Assembly: GCA_024403485.1 (NCBI GenBank)
Contig: JAKSRT010000003.1
Span: 1 to 51,657 of the forward strand
Direction of reading: 5' to 3'
DNA length: 51,657 nucleotides
Source of the DNA: Lachnospiraceae bacterium
GTDB lineage: Bacteria; Bacillota; Clostridia; Lachnospirales; Lachnospiraceae
Below the pieces are notes generated by a model. It saw nothing but the letters and a program-made list of their open reading frames with translations. It did not search any database and was not told the origin of the DNA. This document shows, piece after piece, positions 8,624 through 20,523 of the stretch; within the stretch, counting starts at the first letter, position 1; every line of letters starts with the position of its first letter. The position numbers were made by a program, and so were the translations under genes.

Positions 8624-10513
8624 ATGGGCCTACAAATTTTGAAAGATTCATATGGCACGATATTATGTGCGGTTATCATTTATAGCTATATTTTTGTCAA
8701 CAAGGAAAAATATGGGAAAAAGATTACCAGGATGTTTATGATAATCGTTGGGTTGTCACTGGTTGAAGCCATAGCAGGATCTGCCGAGCGATTTTTGGGA
8801 GCCGGCGATACATATCATCCGATGAGACTGGTTCTTTCCTGGCTATGCTATTGCGTTGCACCGGGAATTCTGCTTTCGGTTACCGTGACCATTATGAGAA
8901 AGTCTGCACCATGGAAACGCTGGCTTATAGCGGTTCCTGAGATAATAAATATTATCGTAACTTCTACTGCTTTTTTTGCACCTTGGTGCTTTTCTATGGA
9001 TACGGTCGGAAATCATTTCGTTGGCGGTCCTCTGATTTATATTCCACGTTACTGCGTCATTGTTTATCTGGTAATTGCGGTTATGATGGCTTTGGCTAAT
9101 GCTCGAAACAGTAAGTATGAGTGCATTACTGTTATAGTGGCTGCAATACTTATTTCAATTAATTATATCGATGAAACCATATTTCACATTTTGGGAAATG
9201 TAAGGGAACTTACAATTGCCATATCGGTTTTGGCATATTTTATGTATTTTGTTTCAACACGGCATATAGATGAAGTTACCGAAATTAATGAAACGTTCTT
9301 CAAAGATGAAGCCAGACATATGAAAGAGAGGCTTGACCAATCTATTGAGACATTAGCATATACGATTGATGCAAAGGACAGATATACCAAGGGCCATTCA
9401 TCGAGAGTAGCCGGATATGCAAGAATGATAGGCAAAGTTATGGGTAAATCCGAGGAAGAATGCAGACAAATTTTTCTATGCGGGTTGCTTCATGACATTG
9501 GGAAAATTTCTATCAGCAATACAATTATAAATAAGCCGGGACGTCTAACCGAGGAAGAATATGAAAAGATAAAAAAACATACCGTGAACGGTGCTGTGAT
9601 TCTTGAAAAAATGAAAGATATTCCCTACCTTCGGGAAGGCGCCAAATATCACCATGAACGATATGACGGGAAAGGCTATCCGGAAGGACTTGCAGGGGAA
9701 GCAATACCGGAGATTGCAAGAATTATTGCTGTCGCAGATTCCTACGACGCTATGACTTCCTACAGAAGCTATCGGCCTGCAATGGATCAAAAAACTGTTA
9801 AGCAGGAACTCTGGAAAGGAATGGGGACTCAATTTGATCCATTGTTTGCCAAAATAATGATTTCCCTCATAGATGCAGATATAAATTATGAAATGCGCGA
9901 GATACCGGGAAAAGCGGATGAGATTGAATTTGAGGATGAAAACGGAGAAATTGTTTGGAGCGCGCCTTCAAAAGGACAGAATGCCGATGATACGATAATG
10001 GCTGAGGCAGATGAAGACGAAAATGTACTGGCTCGATTTATCAATGCTGAGGATAAATGGGCTAACCCATCCGGTAATATTGAGATTACTGACCAAATCG
10101 GAACAATTCGATTTCATTCAATGGCAAGTCCGGCTGCAAAATATGTTTGGAACTGCCCGGTGGTATTGGTATATTCCTCTGATGACGGAATACCAAAAGG
10201 CAAACAATATGATGAACTTGGCGTATTCATGAGTGCCGGTTATAGCTGGAGCGCCGGATCGTCGGACTATGAGTATGCTTCTTTCTCAAAAAATGATGCC
10301 TTTGAGAGCTGGGATAATTGGATTGCCCAAAATAAAGCAGGCATGGACTTCTTTGTGGACTACATACGTGTGAATAACGAAGTCCAATTAAAAATATATA
10401 ATGAGCTGCTGACAATGGAAGCTCATTTAGTTATGAAGGAAGGCTATAAGAACAAAATATATCTTACTGTTTCAGGTGAACTTTGCTCAATCTCTGATTT
10501 GGAGATGTGTTGA
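8624..10513 (+). CDS. Membrane HD-GYP phosphodiesterase with unknown C-terminal domain
   Basis: The protein has 629 residues. The N-terminal about 205 residues contain six to seven hydrophobic segments and look like an integral membrane sensor. A helical linker (about 215-240) leads to an HD-GYP domain with the metal-binding pair His290-Asp291 (LLHDIGK) and the GYP signature at 351-353 (GKGYPEGL). Such domains hydrolyse cyclic-di-GMP. Residues about 430-629 form an extra domain rich in Asp, Trp and Tyr (SAGYSWSAGSSDYEYASF) that was not recognised. It may be a second sensing or effector domain. The ATG follows CAGGGGG. The gene has its own promoter and ends near a convergent AraC gene. Confidence 0.85.
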   Translation: MGLQILKDSYGTILCAVIIYSYIFVNKEKYGKKITRMFMIIVGLSLVEAIAGSAERFLGAGDTYHPMRLVLSWLCYCVAPGILLSVTVTIMRKSAPWKRWLIAVPEIINIIVTSTAFFAPWCFSMDTVGNHFVGGPLIYIPRYCVIVYLVIAVMMALANARNSKYECITVIVAAILISINYIDETIFHILGNVRELTIAISVLAYFMYFVSTRHIDEVTEINETFFKDEARHMKERLDQSIETLAYTIDAKDRYTKGHSSRVAGYARMIGKVMGKSEEECRQIFLCGLLHDIGKISISNTIINKPGRLTEEEYEKIKKHTVNGAVILEKMKDIPYLREGAKYHHERYDGKGYPEGLAGEAIPEIARIIAVADSYDAMTSYRSYRPAMDQKTVKQELWKGMGTQFDPLFAKIMISLIDADINYEMREIPGKADEIEFEDENGEIVWSAPSKGQNADDTIMAEADEDENVLARFINAEDKWANPSGNIEITDQIGTIRFHSMASPAAKYVWNCPVVLVYSSDDGIPKGKQYDELGVFMSAGYSWSAGSSDYEYASFSKNDAFESWDNWIAQNKAGMDFFVDYIRVNNEVQLKIYNELLTMEAHLVMKEGYKNKIYLTVSGELCSISDLEMC

Positions 10514-10542
10514 TGTTCTTGGTAAAAGCGCTTATAAAAATG

Positions 10543-11358
10543 CTAATCGCTTATTGTGTGTTTAAATTGTGTGGGTGAGATACCTTCATAGCGTTTAAAC
10601 ATTTTGCAAAAATAACTGGATGTGCAGAAACCACATTCGTATGCGATATCCTCAATTGTTCTTGAGGTATTTATTAATAATTCTTTAGAATACTGTAATT
10701 TCTTTTTTGTTATATATTCCATTGGGCGTGTGTGCAATGATGTTCGAAATAAAAGGCACAGATGTTGCTTTGTTACATTACATTGATCACATAATTCGCT
10801 CATTCCGATGGATTCTTTAAAATGCAGATTTATATAATCAATAGCTTTGATTAGCGCAGGATTATGTATAGCTGCATTTTCTTTATGCGATATAAGTCGG
10901 TTGAATTCTATGAAAAAATCATATAGATATCCCGATGCACGATAATTTCCATACAACGAATCCGAACGCAATGAATCATGCATGGAACGAAAAATGGTTT
11001 CAAGCGCGTGTGTTTCAGACAATTTATATATTGCGGCATTTGTAAGGTGAAAATGTGACAGTAAATCCGGAAGAGCATTTCCGTCTGGTACTATCCTGTT
11101 AATGTTCCATATATCTTTTTTTGTATTATGTTCATGAGGATAATTTGGGGGAAGATAAATTGCTGTAGAGGGGGGAATAGTGTGTGGAATATTGTCAATA
11201 ATAAGGGTTCCGCTGCCTCTTGTACAGAAAAGTATCTGGTGGCAGGGATAACCGGTTTTTCTTATAATATGATCCTGACAATGCTGTAGCCCCATATTAA
11301 TAAGATATAACGGAAGATTTCTTTCTTCTCCAATAATGGGATAATCGCAATAAAACAA
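10543..11358 (-). CDS. AraC-family transcriptional regulator of the fucosidase/galactosidase genes
   Basis: The protein has 271 residues. The N-terminal half is a cupin-type sugar-sensing domain (GTLIIDNIPHTIPPSTAIYL, PPNYPHEHN). The C-terminal about 100 residues carry the two helix-turn-helix motifs of AraC proteins (ESIGMSELCDQCNVTKQHLC; TIEDIAYECGFCTSSYFCKM) and end with FKRYEGISPTQFK. A TTG start is preferred: GGAGG (complement of 11366-11370) lies 7 bases upstream of it, while an out-of-frame ATG is only 2 bases from that site. It diverges from the GH29-GH2 operon across a 127-base gap and most likely regulates it in response to a sugar; this is inferred from position. Confidence 0.85.
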   Translation of the reverse strand: MFYCDYPIIGEERNLPLYLINMGLQHCQDHIIRKTGYPCHQILFCTRGSGTLIIDNIPHTIPPSTAIYLPPNYPHEHNTKKDIWNINRIVPDGNALPDLLSHFHLTNAAIYKLSETHALETIFRSMHDSLRSDSLYGNYRASGYLYDFFIEFNRLISHKENAAIHNPALIKAIDYINLHFKESIGMSELCDQCNVTKQHLCLLFRTSLHTRPMEYITKKKLQYSKELLINTSRTIEDIAYECGFCTSSYFCKMFKRYEGISPTQFKHTISD

Positions 11359-11381
11359 AACATTACCTCCATATTCATATT

Positions 11382-11391
11382 GTTATATAAC
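11382..11391. promoter_or_regulatory. Small palindrome in the AraC/fucosidase divergent region
   Basis: GTTATATAAC is a perfect 10-bp palindrome lying between the divergent start sites, upstream of the fucosidase promoter. It could be an operator or a chance AT-rich palindrome. Confidence 0.2.
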
Positions 11392-11405
11392 CATAATAAT
11401 GTTTA

Positions 11406-11434
11406 ATGACAATACAGTCAAAGAAAATTATATT
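11406..11434 (+). promoter_or_regulatory. Putative sigma-A promoter for the GH29-GH2 operon
   Basis: ATGACA at 11406-11411 and TATATT at 11429-11434, each five of six to consensus, are spaced 17 bases apart. The fucosidase ATG is 52 bases downstream, preceded by CAGGGGG. Confidence 0.6.
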
Positions 11435-11485
11435 ATTTGTAAACAGGTATTTAAAAGATTTACATACAACAGGGGGATAATATAA

Positions 11486-15989
<4,504 letters not shown>

Positions 15990-16107
15990 GGAGCATTTGC
16001 TGTCCGGTAAAAAATTTGGAATAGCATCCGGACATCTTGTGCCGGATAGAATTGCCCGATAAGGGACAATATACTCTTTTATGCAAACCAAGATTTTTGC
16101 TATACGC

Positions 16108-16135
16108 TTGAAAACATAACGAATTGTGATAAAAT
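16108..16135 (+). promoter_or_regulatory. Putative extended -10 promoter for the diguanylate cyclase gene
   Basis: TTGAAA at 16108-16113 and TAAAAT at 16130-16135 are separated by 16 bases, with TG at 16127-16128 giving an extended -10. Upstream, at about 16003-16036, TGTCCGG and CCGGACA form an inverted repeat with a long loop, which may terminate the galactosidase transcript weakly. Confidence 0.55.
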
Positions 16136-16171
16136 TTAATGTTAACGGTTATAGTAAAAAGAAGGTTGAAT

Positions 16172-18292
16172 ATGAGTAATTTTGTTGCAAAAGGAAAATT
16201 AATTCTATTTGTTTTTTTGATTGTTTTTATACCCGGAGCTTTTAAATGCAATGCCTTTGCCGATGAAACCGACGAAACAGTTGTAAAAGTAGGATATTAC
16301 GAAAACGAAAGCTTTCAGGAGGGTGCATCTGAAGGCGCAGTTAAGTCAGGATATGCGTATGAATATTATCAGAAGATTGCAACCTACAACGGCTGGAAAT
16401 ACGAATATGTATATGGTTCATGGGCGGACATATATGATGCATTCGTAAGCGGAGACATAGATCTTATTGCAGGACTTGGGTATGCTGAAGAACGTTTAGA
16501 TATAATGAATTATCCCAATCACCCGATGGGATATGAAAGTTATTATCTTTATATCCGTGGAGATGATGTGACAATCACGCTTGATTCTTCTTCGTTGAGC
16601 GGGAAAAAGATTGGCACGATTTCGGGTCTTTTGGAGAAGACAATCCGTGAATGGGTGAAAAGCAATAATGTAAATGCGGAAATTGTTGTTTTTGATGATG
16701 TGCATGAAAGAGATCAGGCTTTAATTGACGGCGAAATTGATGCATTAATCGGCGAGGGAGCATCGGTAGGATCCAAGGCTAATGTTGTTCCGCTGCTTAA
16801 AATTAAAAATGTAGACATGTATGTTTGTGTGGCAAAGGAAAGAACGGATCTGCTGAAGGATTTGAATTATGCGCAGGAGAGTCTCGACAGTAAAGAACCT
16901 TATTATATAAATGATTTGTCAAAAAAATATTTTAGTATGAATGCCATAAGCGCTCAGGTTGGGGCTGATGAGAAGAAATGGCTTGAATCTCATGACTATA
17001 CAATTACGATAGGCTATATGGACAATTTTCTGCCATACTGCGGAACGGATGAAAACGGAAATGCAACAGGAATTATGGTTGATGTTATTAATGAAGCATT
17101 TTCAAATATTAAATCCGATAGACCGATACAATTCGTCTATCGTCCGTATGGTAATACGGAGGAAATGATTCAGGCGACACATTCTCATGAGATAGAAATT
17201 ATGTTTCCTGTATCAAATGACATTTATTATCTTGAACAAAATAATCTGTATCATTCCGTGGATGTTATTACATCAGCCATGAATTTGGTTTATATGAGTA
17301 ACCCGGCCGAGGCGGAGCAGGGAACACTTGCTATAAATTCAAATAATCAGATTCAGTATAATTATGCAGCTAACTACTTTCACGATAATAAGATAATTTA
17401 CTTTGACACTGTGGAACAGTGTCTGGATGCTGTTGTTGACGGAAGAGCCGACGGGACAATCCTGAGCGGATTAAGAGCAGGTAATCTGCTTAAACAGGAT
17501 TATTATTCGGGTTTGTCATATGTGGAACTTCTGCATAACACCGTAAAATGTTTTGGAGTAAGCACAGCCCACAAGGGTATTTTGCATTTATTGAATCAGG
17601 CATTGAATTCAATCGAAGAAAACAGCGCGGTAAATTATTCATTAAAATATATAGACAATTCGGTGGAATATAATTACAGTATTGCAGAATTCCTAAGAAG
17701 GCATAAGGTGCTGGTAGTGTTTGGCCTTATGATGTTAGTTATTGCAGCGGTCATTATAATAGCAGATGACAGAATAAAAACTCAAAAACGTAATCTTTAC
17801 TATGAATTTGCATATAAGGATGGACTGACAAAGCTCTTAAACCGACGGGCATACGAGGAAGAAATGGAAAAACTCGATCGCTCAATTCCGGAGAACATGA
17901 TATGTGTATCAATGGACCTGACAGGGCTTAAACGGGTAAATGATAATCTGGGACATGCTGCCGGTGACGAATTGATTAGTGAGGCAGGCAGACTGATTAC
18001 AGAAAGTTTTGGCAAATACGGTAAAATATTCAGAACCGGTGGGGATGAGTATTTCGGTCTTTTGCAGGCTGATATTTCAGAATACGAAGCAGCAAAAGCA
18101 AAGCTGGATGAAATATGCGAAAACTGGAAGGGAACATACAGTGACAGCATGAAGATTGCTGTAGGAGCAGCTTCTCTTAAGGACGTTGAAAGCAGACAGA
18201 TGCTGGAACTTTGTAAGTGCGCCGATCAGCGTATGTACCAGGCAAAGTCGGAATGGTACAAAAGCACCGGAATAAACAGAAGAGTTAATTAA
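16172..18292 (+). CDS. Diguanylate cyclase with two solute-binding sensor domains
   Basis: The protein has 706 residues. A signal peptide (about 1-32, ending near CNAFADE) is followed by two bacterial solute-binding (SBP family 3) domains, at about 38-265 (VKVGYYENESFQEG) and about 270-495 (TITIGYMDNFLPYCG). A transmembrane helix lies at about 511-531, and a cytoplasmic GGDEF domain follows. The active loop reads GGDEY at 623-627 rather than GGDEF, a variation often tolerated; LTKLLNRRAYEEEME and MDLTGLKRVNDNLGH are intact. It likely makes cyclic-di-GMP in response to an external amino-acid-like ligand. The ATG is chosen for AAGAAGG 6 bases upstream; an ATG at 16139 has no site. A terminator follows. 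Confidence 0.88.
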   Translation: MSNFVAKGKLILFVFLIVFIPGAFKCNAFADETDETVVKVGYYENESFQEGASEGAVKSGYAYEYYQKIATYNGWKYEYVYGSWADIYDAFVSGDIDLIAGLGYAEERLDIMNYPNHPMGYESYYLYIRGDDVTITLDSSSLSGKKIGTISGLLEKTIREWVKSNNVNAEIVVFDDVHERDQALIDGEIDALIGEGASVGSKANVVPLLKIKNVDMYVCVAKERTDLLKDLNYAQESLDSKEPYYINDLSKKYFSMNAISAQVGADEKKWLESHDYTITIGYMDNFLPYCGTDENGNATGIMVDVINEAFSNIKSDRPIQFVYRPYGNTEEMIQATHSHEIEIMFPVSNDIYYLEQNNLYHSVDVITSAMNLVYMSNPAEAEQGTLAINSNNQIQYNYAANYFHDNKIIYFDTVEQCLDAVVDGRADGTILSGLRAGNLLKQDYYSGLSYVELLHNTVKCFGVSTAHKGILHLLNQALNSIEENSAVNYSLKYIDNSVEYNYSIAEFLRRHKVLVVFGLMMLVIAAVIIIADDRIKTQKRNLYYEFAYKDGLTKLLNRRAYEEEMEKLDRSIPENMICVSMDLTGLKRVNDNLGHAAGDELISEAGRLITESFGKYGKIFRTGGDEYFGLLQADISEYEAAKAKLDEICENWKGTYSDSMKIAVGAASLKDVESRQMLELCKCADQRMYQAKSEWYKSTGINRRVN

Positions 18293-18296
18293 TTGA

Positions 18297-18340
18297 AGAG
18301 ACTCTGGCTGAATATAATGTTTGGAACAGAGTTTCTTTTT
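18297..18340 (+). terminator. Rho-independent terminator after the diguanylate cyclase gene
   Basis: GAGACTCTG at 18298-18306 pairs with CAGAGTTTC at 18327-18335 over 9 bp, with one wobble and a 20-base loop. It is followed by five Ts. Confidence 0.6.
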
Positions 18341-18363
18341 GAATAATCAATAAGGAGAATTTT

Positions 18364-18975
18364 ATGAAATTAATTGCTTATTCCACGGCCAGCAGCGGCG
18401 GTATGCTTGGAGGTCGTTCTTCGACATCTGTCTTCTACACGGATGACGGTCGCTGTAAAGTTGAAATTACCGACAAACCTGCACATAATCAGCCAACCAC
18501 GCATAAAAAATATTATGCTGACGGACTTCTGGAAAAGCTTAGTGAAATTTGTGAGCGATATAATGTTGCCGGTTGGACTAATTTAACCGGAGAGAGTATA
18601 AGTATGCTTGATGCGGCCTCCGGAAGCGACAAATTTACATTCGAGAACGGTACGACAGTCATTCTTGAAAGCAAGATGGCTTATCCGCAATATGTCTACG
18701 AAATGTTTCAGGAATTCAGAGAATTAATAAAAGATTTCAAAGGTTCCGATGTTGAAGTCGAGGTTACGGAAGATGCACCGTTTACGTTTGCCTCTATGGG
18801 AATGATGGGCTTTCAAACCGCAAACAATGTTAATCCCAAAGTGGACGAACGCCGGGATCAGGATGTTTCTGATTGGGCAAAGTTTTGCAGAAATTGTGGT
18901 ACTAAATTTGAGGGAAATCAAAAATTCTGCGCAGAATGCGGTTCGGTGAGAGAAAAATCCGCGTCTCGTTCCTAA
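18364..18975 (+). CDS. Zinc-ribbon protein of unknown function
   Basis: The protein has 203 residues and no signal peptide or membrane segment. The N-terminal about 130 residues form a mixed domain that was not recognised (STASSGGMLGGRSSTSVFYT near the start, then KYYADGLLEKLSEICERYN). A Met/Gly-rich spot (ASMGMMGF) leads to a C-terminal zinc ribbon with two CxxC pairs (FCRNCG and FCAECG, about residues 175-195), the compact type often found at the ends of bacterial regulatory or scaffold proteins. AAGGAG lies 7 bases upstream of the ATG. It sits after a terminator and about 75 bases before the Nudix gene, probably in the same transcript. Confidence 0.65.
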   Translation: MKLIAYSTASSGGMLGGRSSTSVFYTDDGRCKVEITDKPAHNQPTTHKKYYADGLLEKLSEICERYNVAGWTNLTGESISMLDAASGSDKFTFENGTTVILESKMAYPQYVYEMFQEFRELIKDFKGSDVEVEVTEDAPFTFASMGMMGFQTANNVNPKVDERRDQDVSDWAKFCRNCGTKFEGNQKFCAECGSVREKSASRS

Positions 18976-19050
18976 TGCGAGAGTAAAGTCGCTTAATTGC
19001 TGAATGAAATTAAGAATCACTCGTGAAACTCAGGGAGAAGGATAAATAGC

Positions 19051-19503
19051 ATGAGAAACAGAAGCGTTGCGTTTGCGATAAGAGATAAGAAGATACTTGT
19101 AGAAAAATTATGCTATGGAGGAAGAACGTTCTTTTCCATTCCCGGTGGCGGAATCGAGGACGGTGAAACACCCGAAGCGGCTGCAATCCGAGAACTGAAA
19201 GAAGAATGCGGACTTGATGGAGTAATAAAGAAGAAACTGGCGGAGCTTTATAATAACGGAAGAACCGAATTCTCTTTTGAAGTCAGTGTTCCTGACGATC
19301 AGGTTGCAATTAAAGGCTATGACCCGGAGGAACCTGTTGATGATCAGGCAATTAAAGAGGTTATGTGGGTGGATTTGAAAGATTTGTCGGAGAAAGACAG
19401 AGCGTTTCTGTGGGGATACGGATTGCTGGAGGTGGACGGATTTTTTGAAGAAGTTTTGTCCTGGGGTGATACGATCAGTTATCCGGGCACTAATGAACTA
19501 TAA
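19051..19503 (+). CDS. Nudix hydrolase
   Basis: This 150-residue protein carries an intact Nudix box, GGGIEDGETPEAAAIRELKE followed by ECGL, at about residues 30-54. The box coordinates magnesium and cleaves nucleoside diphosphates linked to other groups. The context (NRSVAFAIRDKKILVEKLCY, then GGRTFFSIPGG) is that of small NTP- or nucleotide-sugar-cleaning enzymes; the substrate is not predictable. GAGAAGG lies about 11 bases before the ATG. It is the last gene before the riboswitch. Confidence 0.85.
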   Translation: MRNRSVAFAIRDKKILVEKLCYGGRTFFSIPGGGIEDGETPEAAAIRELKEECGLDGVIKKKLAELYNNGRTEFSFEVSVPDDQVAIKGYDPEEPVDDQAIKEVMWVDLKDLSEKDRAFLWGYGLLEVDGFFEEVLSWGDTISYPGTNEL

Positions 19504-19526
19504 AACATTTCTGCAAAAGAAACTAT

Positions 19527-19555
19527 TTGACAAATAATAATCTTTTTGATAATCT
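19527..19555 (+). promoter_or_regulatory. Promoter of the riboswitch-controlled transcript
   Basis: A perfect TTGACA at 19527-19532 is followed 17 bases later by TAATCT at 19550-19555 with an extended TG at 19547-19548. An alternative -10 is GATAAT at 19548-19553. The predicted start near 19560 coincides with the 5' edge of the RNA element. Confidence 0.65.
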
Positions 19556-19558
19556 AAA

Positions 19559-19730
19559 GCGGACTCTTGAGGGAGTAGTCGGCACGAAAGTGTGGTGGGT
19601 CAACATACTGGTGGCTGCTTGCAGCGTAAATCCTGGTTCACCTTAATTGATGAGACTTAAGTATAGCCAAGCTGTACTTGCGTCTGTGTATATGACTTTT
19701 AGGCGGGTACAGTGATGTACCCGCTTTTTT
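19559..19730 (+). ncRNA. Probable yybP-ykoY (manganese) riboswitch with terminator
   Basis: The intergenic RNA carries conserved blocks of the yybP-ykoY family as I know it. They are GGGAGTAGTCGGCACGAAAG at 19571-19590, GGTCAACATACTGG just after it, AATCCTGG at about 19629, and GATGAGACTTA at about 19650. GCGGAC at 19559-19564 can pair with GTCTGT at 19682-19687 as a closing stem. An intrinsic terminator follows at 19703-19724 (GCGGGTACA/TGTACCCGC, loop GTGA, six Ts). CTGTACTTGC at 19672-19681 can pair instead with GCGGGTACAG at 19703-19712 over 10 bp, a credible antiterminator. Known members sense Mn2+ through the two conserved loops. The next genes are an ABC ATPase and an FtsX permease. 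Whether metal turns the switch on or off cannot be told from sequence. Confidence 0.8.
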
Positions 19731-19758
19731 GTTATGGTAATAAGCCGAGCACAGGATA

Positions 19759-19797
19759 AAGAATAGCAGGATGGTGGGAACGCGACTTTTTATTCTT
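19759..19797 (+). other. Possible hairpin just before the ABC ATPase ribosome binding site
   Basis: AAGAATA at 19759-19765 can pair with TATTCTT at 19791-19797, a 7-bp stem with a long loop. The AAGGAGG ribosome binding site follows directly. It could be a minor translational element or chance. Confidence 0.25.
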
Positions 19798-19810
19798 AAG
19801 GAGGAAAACA

Positions 19811-20509
19811 ATGAAACTGAAAATCAATGATGTGCACAAATTTTACGGAGAAGGCGACAGCCGAGTGGAAGTACTTCGCGGTATCGATTGTGAAATCGAA
19901 GACGGAGAAATCTGTGTTTTGCTTGGCCCTTCCGGATCGGGTAAATCCACACTTTTAAATATTATCGGCGGAATAGAAACAGCTGATTCGGGCTGTATCG
20001 ATATAGGAGACGATTGTACCGATGATATGACTGAGGCTCAGCTTACTTTATATCGCAGAAATCATTTGGGATTTGTATTTCAGTTTTACAATCTGATTCC
20101 TAATCTTACAGTAAAAGAAAATATAGAGGTATGCGCATATCTTTCCGAAAAACCGCTTGAAATCAATGATTTGTTAAAGACTCTGGGGCTTTACGAGCAT
20201 AGAGATAAGCTTCCGTCACAGCTTTCGGGAGGTCAGCAGCAAAGATGTGCAATAGGCAGAGCCTTAGTAAAAAATCCATCACTTCTTTTGTGTGACGAGC
20301 CGACAGGAGCGCTGGATTACTCCACGTCAAAGGAAATATTAAAACTCATTGAAGACATAAATAAGAAATATCATAATACGATTTTAATTGTCACCCATAA
20401 TGACTCGATTAAAAACATGGCAAATCGCGTACTTCGTATGCGTGACGGAAAAATTGTAAAGAATTACGAAAATGAAGCCATTATTCCTGCATCGGACTTA
20501 GAGTGGTAG
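19811..20509 (+). CDS. ABC transporter ATPase, MacB/LolD/FtsE-like
   Basis: This 232-residue ATP-binding subunit has Walker A GPSGSGKST at 39-47, a Q-loop (FVFQFYNLIPNLTVKEN), the signature LSGGQQQR, Walker B LLLCDEPTGALD and the switch histidine in IVTHN. The type is the one that pairs with FtsX-fold permeases, which use ATP mechanically to move lipids, peptides or drugs or to signal, rather than classic importers. AAGGAGG precedes the ATG. The FtsX partner begins 14 bases downstream. The riboswitch terminator lies upstream, so expression of the pair should respond to the riboswitch ligand. Confidence 0.93.
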   Translation: MKLKINDVHKFYGEGDSRVEVLRGIDCEIEDGEICVLLGPSGSGKSTLLNIIGGIETADSGCIDIGDDCTDDMTEAQLTLYRRNHLGFVFQFYNLIPNLTVKENIEVCAYLSEKPLEINDLLKTLGLYEHRDKLPSQLSGGQQQRCAIGRALVKNPSLLLCDEPTGALDYSTSKEILKLIEDINKKYHNTILIVTHNDSIKNMANRVLRMRDGKIVKNYENEAIIPASDLEW

Positions 20510-20523
20510 GAAGAGGTGACTTT

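Noticed and set aside
17989..18100. Diguanylate cyclase at 16172 as inactive because its loop reads GGDEY
   Set aside because: The catalytic Gly-Gly-Asp-Glu is intact and the last position tolerates change; activity cannot be ruled out.
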